From: JAGLCY01 sp965369705
GTDB taxonomy: Bacteria > Krumholzibacteriota > Krumholzibacteriia > LZORAL124-64-63
Assembly (NCBI GenBank): GCA_965369705.1
Contig: CBDURF010000133.1
Location: 1-9,821 of the forward strand
Direction: 5' to 3'
DNA length: 9,821 bases
Each line of letters begins with the position of its first letter. Position 1 is the stretch's first letter. Below the pieces are notes generated by a model. That model worked only from the letters and a program-made list of their open reading frames with translations, ran no database searches and was not told the origin of the DNA. Shown here in pieces: positions 6,598 to 9,821 of this stretch. The translations under genes were made by a program, and so were the position numbers.

Positions 6598-7467
6598 ATC
6601 AATCCGCTCATCATCATTGCGATTGTTCTGGCTTCCGGCCTGACCGTTCTGGCCGTCCTGCTCCTGATGGTCCATCGCGGCTTCGGTGCTCCCCGGGTTC
6701 CGGAAAAAGGGGATCCCGGCGACCGGGGCCTGGCTTTTCGCCAGGTCTGGATTCCTGCAGCCAAGGGGAAACGGTTGTTCGGCTGGTTGCTGCCGGCCGG
6801 GCGTCCCGCCGGAACCCTGGTCATGATCCACGGCTGGGGCGGCAACGCGGAGTTCCTGCTGCCCTTGGCCGAGTCTTTTCTGGCGTCGGGCCGGAATGTT
6901 CTGCTCTTCGATGCCCGCAACCACGGCCAAAGCGACATGGACGGACATTCCTCATTGCCCAAGTTCGCCGCGGACCTCGGCAGCGCGGTCGACTGGGTCA
7001 AACAGCAGCCGGAGCACGTCGGTCCGGTCGCCCTGTGCGGTCATTCCCTGGGTGGCGGAGCAGTCCTGCTGGCCGCGGCCGAGCGGGATGATATTTCCGC
7101 GGTAATCAGCCTGGCGACCTTCGCTCACCCCGCGGGCATGATGCGGCGATTCATGAAGCAGGCCTGGATCCCGGACCTGGCCGTACCCGCGGTGTTGCGT
7201 TATGTGGAGTGGTTGATCGGCCGCCGGTACGACGAGATCGCTCCCATCAACACCGTATGCCGGGTGGCCTGCCCGGTCCTGATGGTGCACGGGTCGTCCG
7301 ACCGGACGGTGCCGACGGCGGACCTGGAAGCGATCCAGAAGAAATGCGAGGGTCATCCGCCGGAATTCCTGTTCATTCCAGGCGCCGGCCACACCTCGCT
7401 GAAACGGTTCGAGGAACACGCGGAAACCTTGCTGGATTTCCTGGCACGGGCGGGTTTCAGACCTTGA
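6598..7467 (+). CDS. Membrane-anchored serine alpha/beta hydrolase
   Basis: The protein is 289 residues from the proposed ATC start at 6598, or 266 from the first ATG at 6667. The fold is alpha/beta hydrolase of the Hydrolase_4 / S33-like type. It has an oxyanion segment HGWGG, FDARNHGQSD after strand 4, the nucleophile elbow GHSLGG (Ser150 in long numbering, codon 7045-7047), a likely acid in HGSSDRTVP (Asp235) and the catalytic His in GAGHTS (His265). The codons between 6598 and 6667 encode INPLIIIAIVLA and further hydrophobic residues up to MVHR, a convincing single membrane anchor that the ATG start would discard. The frame is open from 6562 after a TAA, with no ATG, GTG or TTG before 6667. 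The active site should face either the cytoplasm or the periplasm; charge around the helix favours the periplasm only weakly. Substrate is unknown; an ester, lipid or acyl compound is likely for the family. Confidence 0.8.
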   Translation: MNPLIIIAIVLASGLTVLAVLLLMVHRGFGAPRVPEKGDPGDRGLAFRQVWIPAAKGKRLFGWLLPAGRPAGTLVMIHGWGGNAEFLLPLAESFLASGRNVLLFDARNHGQSDMDGHSSLPKFAADLGSAVDWVKQQPEHVGPVALCGHSLGGGAVLLAAAERDDISAVISLATFAHPAGMMRRFMKQAWIPDLAVPAVLRYVEWLIGRRYDEIAPINTVCRVACPVLMVHGSSDRTVPTADLEAIQKKCEGHPPEFLFIPGAGHTSLKRFEEHAETLLDFLARAGFRP

Positions 7468-7470
7468 TGA

Positions 7471-7523
7471 GGGAAAAAGCGGCCGGGGTTGGCCCACGGG
7501 CGGGCCCTCGTGTTCCGCTTCCC
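7471..7523 (+). terminator. GC-rich stem-loop element after the hydrolase
   Basis: Starting three bases after the hydrolase stop, AAGCGG (7477-7482) pairs with CCGCTT (7515-7520). GGG (7471-7473) can extend the stem with CCC (7521-7523) across a bulge. Inside, GGCCC (7491-7495) pairs with GGGCC (7502-7506) around a 6-base loop. The position suits a terminator or 3' end stabiliser, but no T run follows, so it is not a classic intrinsic terminator. Confidence 0.35.
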
Positions 7524-7524
7524 G

Positions 7525-7553
7525 TTGATTCCTTCCTTGGATTCGAGTATTAC
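7525..7553 (+). promoter_or_regulatory. Candidate promoter of the sulfatase-like gene
   Basis: TTGATT (7525-7530) and TATTAC (7548-7553) each match 4 of 6 consensus positions and are separated by exactly 17 bases. Transcription would begin near 7560, leaving a leader of about 80 bases. That leader holds a small hairpin, GTGC-TGTTTT-GCAC (7602-7615). The 175-base gap and the structured element before it support an independent transcript. Confidence 0.3.
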
Positions 7554-7642
7554 CTTAGCAATGTCTGTAGAACCGGGGAGAATCCAAGCTGCCCGGACAG
7601 GGTGCTGTTTTGCACTGCAACCGAGTTGAGGATTCGGTAGAG

Positions 7643-9821
7643 ATGGAAAAGAAGAGGGACCAGCAGGATTTGAAGGCGCGCTTGTCGGGACTGTTTTTTC
7701 CCGCCCTGTTGGTGGGTCTTCAAATTGGACTGATCTCCGGCTGGAACGTGTACCGCGGCAATCAGGCCGAGTTTGATCACGGCCTGCTGGATCTTATGCC
7801 TTTCTTTCTGCCGGCCTCCGTAGGCTTGATCGCCGTTTTCTGGATCCTCCCCGGGTTGTTGCCGAATCGGACCCATTCCCGGTCCATCTCATTTTTTACC
7901 ATGCTCGGGCTGCTGCTTTATGTACAGGGCAACCTCCTGGTCTGGGACTACGGCGTTTTTGACGGTGGCGATGTGCAGTGGGCCCGTCATCAGTCCAAAG
8001 GTTGGCTGGAACTTGCGCTGTGGACCGGTGCTTTGGCCTGGGCCTTGATCCGCCCCGGAATGTTGTTCAGGCATGCGCGTTTTATCTGTCTGATGCTGAT
8101 CGGGTTGCAGGGTGGATATCTGCTGATCACCTCTTTGGGGAGCGAAGAGGGTTTCTGGCACCGGGAAGGAAGTTTCGCCGATTTGCCGGCGGCGGAAATC
8201 TACCAGTACTCTCAAAACCGGAATGTCGTCCACCTGCTGCTGGATGCTTTTCAGACCGACGTGTTCGAGGAGCTGGTGGACGAGGAAAACCTCCGCGACA
8301 AGCTGGACGGTTTCATTCTGTACCAGGACAACCTGGGTGTCGCGGCACACACATCGTTCGCCATTCCCGCGATTTTTTCCGCCGAGATTTTTGACGGCAA
8401 CGAGAGTCCGAGCACCTACTATGGACGTTGCATCAACGAACTGGGTTTTCAGAACCTGTTGTACGATGCGGGCTATCGAGTCAATCTGCTGCCCCGCCTG
8501 GGCATGGACAAGAGCAGATACAGCAATCACTTCCGGGTACCCAACACCTTCGGCGGCAGCCGGGGTTTCCGGCAGCGTCAGGCGGCCGGCCAGCTACTGG
8601 ACGTCGGTCTGTTCAAGCAGCTTCCTCATTTCGCCAAGAGGTGGATTCACAACAGCGGGCAGTGGCGCATCAGTGGCGTGATTTCAACCCCTCCGACCCA
8701 TCGTTCCATCCACCAGAGGGCGTTTCTGAACGATTACATCTCCAAGATTGATCCGGTTCTCGAGGAACCATCGTACAACTTCATTCATATCATGTCGCCA
8801 CATCCTCCCTACAGCGTCAAGGCCGATGGAAGCCCCTCTCCCGGCCCCATGCCATTGACCAGGGAAAGCTACAAACACGAAGCCCGATATTCCCTGCGGG
8901 TCTTTATGGATCTGCTCCAGCGTCTCAGGGCGTTGGACGTCTATGATGAGGCCCTGATCATCCTTCAGGGCGACCACGGCTGTGATTTCCCACCCGTGAT
9001 CGATGGGGAAGCCGTGGAATTGCCGGTAGGCCGTGCGCCGACCTTACTGGCCGTCAAGGCGCCCCGGGCGACGGGACCCCTGGAAACCTCACATGTTCCA
9101 TCATCCATCGCGGACCTGCCTGCGACTGTCGCCGACATACTGAATATCGAGAACAACTACGCGGGTACTTCGCTTCTTGAACTACCCGAGGACGCGGGCC
9201 GTTCGCGTGGGTTTTTCCAGTACCTGACCCGAGACCGGGAAAATCCGGTTCTGCGGCGATTCGTGGTTGAGGGGCCGGTTTTCGACCCGAACAGCTGGCG
9301 TGAGCTGGGCGTGGTGGATGTGGTTCAAGCCGCCGCCGATTACACCTGGGGAGATGTTCTGGAGTTCGGCATGGAGGGCAATGCGGATCCCTTCACGGGC
9401 CGGGGCTGGGCCGCGCCCTCGTCCCATGGTCAGTGGTCGGACGGAAACCGGGCCCATCTTCACTTCCAGGTTGAGGCTCCCGGCGAGGATGTTGTTTTCC
9501 TGTTCGCGATGCGTCCCTTTCTCGTGCCGGGAAAATTGGACCGGCAACGCGTGAAGATACTGGTCAATGATGCGAATCTGACAACACTCGAGGTGACCGA
9601 ACCACAAGCGCGGCTCTATAAGGAGACGATACCGGGAGAGTTGCTCGCAACCAGCGAAGTTCTGGTAACATTCGTGTTGCCGGATGCGACGATACCCGAC
9701 GAGCTTGGCGTCAGTGGAGACAAGCGACAGTTGGGAATTTCCGTCATATCGATTTGCCTTTTCCCGAAATCGATGAACGAGGAGATTATCAAGAGGACCG
9801 CTGCGTCAAGACCTTCGGGTG
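7643..9821 (+). CDS. Membrane-bound sulfatase-fold enzyme, LtaS/MdoB-like (3' end cut by window)
   Basis: From ATG 7643 the frame stays open for 726 codons to the right edge, so the protein is incomplete. Five hydrophobic helices lie at about residues 16-35, 51-73, 82-101, 121-137 and 146-166. An alkaline-phosphatase/sulfatase-type domain follows, with Asp201 in HLLLDAFQ (metal site), a probable nucleophile Thr237 in AAHTSFAIPAIFS, His387 in MSPHPPY, Asp444-His445 in GDHG, and His484 in ETSHVPSSIADLPATVADIL. This matches the plan of LtaS and MdoB, which transfer phosphoglycerol, and of phosphoethanolamine transferases. A beta-rich C-terminal module, about residues 575-715, carries GRGW and QWSDG and may bind glycan. 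The inferred role is extracytoplasmic modification or hydrolysis of an envelope glycan or lipid; the reaction is not determined. The Shine-Dalgarno TTGAGGA (7626-7632) is rather distant, 10 bases. GC content is lower than in the efflux genes. Confidence 0.8.
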   Translation, partial: MEKKRDQQDLKARLSGLFFPALLVGLQIGLISGWNVYRGNQAEFDHGLLDLMPFFLPASVGLIAVFWILPGLLPNRTHSRSISFFTMLGLLLYVQGNLLVWDYGVFDGGDVQWARHQSKGWLELALWTGALAWALIRPGMLFRHARFICLMLIGLQGGYLLITSLGSEEGFWHREGSFADLPAAEIYQYSQNRNVVHLLLDAFQTDVFEELVDEENLRDKLDGFILYQDNLGVAAHTSFAIPAIFSAEIFDGNESPSTYYGRCINELGFQNLLYDAGYRVNLLPRLGMDKSRYSNHFRVPNTFGGSRGFRQRQAAGQLLDVGLFKQLPHFAKRWIHNSGQWRISGVISTPPTHRSIHQRAFLNDYISKIDPVLEEPSYNFIHIMSPHPPYSVKADGSPSPGPMPLTRESYKHEARYSLRVFMDLLQRLRALDVYDEALIILQGDHGCDFPPVIDGEAVELPVGRAPTLLAVKAPRATGPLETSHVPSSIADLPATVADILNIENNYAGTSLLELPEDAGRSRGFFQYLTRDRENPVLRRFVVEGPVFDPNSWRELGVVDVVQAAADYTWGDVLEFGMEGNADPFTGRGWAAPSSHGQWSDGNRAHLHFQVEAPGEDVVFLFAMRPFLVPGKLDRQRVKILVNDANLTTLEVTEPQARLYKETIPGELLATSEVLVTFVLPDATIPDELGVSGDKRQLGISVISICLFPKSMNEEIIKRTAASRPSG

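Noticed and set aside
6508..6600. Searched for a terminator after the pump gene
   Set aside because: I found no convincing stem-loop followed by T residues in this gap.
6563..6643. A 26-codon frame beginning with ATG just before the hydrolase
   Set aside because: The peptide is nondescript, its ATG lacks a ribosome binding site, and it overlaps the proposed hydrolase start in another frame.
3727..6948. A 1073-codon open frame on the minus strand opposite the RND pump
   Set aside because: It is rich in His, Gln, Asp and Gly with no membrane or domain pattern. Such long antisense frames arise from strongly G/C-biased third positions in a real gene on the other strand.
7561..7629. A 22-codon frame beginning with ATG ahead of the sulfatase-like gene
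   Set aside because: There is no ribosome binding site and no recognisable peptide character; a frame this short is expected by chance.

Overview
The window looks like chromosomal DNA from a high-GC Gram-negative bacterium. It encodes a tripartite envelope efflux system (outer-membrane channel, periplasmic adaptor, inner-membrane RND pump), which needs two membranes. Sampled lines run about 68-75% GC in the efflux genes and about 53-57% in the last gene. I cannot assign a lineage; an environmental proteobacterium or a related deep-branching diderm phylum would fit.

Layout: bases 3-59 are probably the last codons of an unidentified gene. Bases 60-339 hold no gene but are rich in signals: small GC-rich inverted repeats, a perfect 20-base palindrome (158-177), a sharply AT-rich stretch (181-240), a dyad next to a -35 box (260-276), a promoter (276-304) and a 7-6-7 dyad (302-321) placed like a TetR operator. 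Then come four genes on the + strand: a TetR/AcrR-family repressor (340-915), a TolC-family outer-membrane factor (912-2246), a membrane-fusion adaptor (start best placed at 2243, end 3367) and an HAE-1-type RND pump (3364-6507). Each junction is a 4-base ATGA overlap, and each downstream start has a purine-rich Shine-Dalgarno ending exactly 7 bases before it. This looks like one self-repressed, translationally coupled multidrug or small-molecule efflux operon, with the repressor as its first gene.

After a 90-base gap comes a serine alpha/beta hydrolase (to 7467). Its reading frame extends upstream through a clear N-terminal membrane anchor, but no ATG, GTG or TTG lies ahead of the anchor. 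The only well-placed start is an ATC at 6598 behind a good Shine-Dalgarno, so either a rare AUC start or a one-base error or mutation is implied. Next is a structured GC-rich element (7471-7523), a weak promoter candidate, and a gene running off the right edge (7643 to beyond 9821). That gene encodes a five-helix membrane protein with an extracytoplasmic sulfatase/alkaline-phosphatase-fold domain, laid out like LtaS or MdoB, plus a C-terminal beta-rich module. It probably modifies an envelope glycan or lipid.

I see no tRNA, rRNA, insertion sequence or CRISPR array. The efflux operon is conventional in content. The points most worth checking are the hydrolase start, the paired dyads at the operon promoter, the 20-base palindrome, and the unidentified substrate of the last gene.
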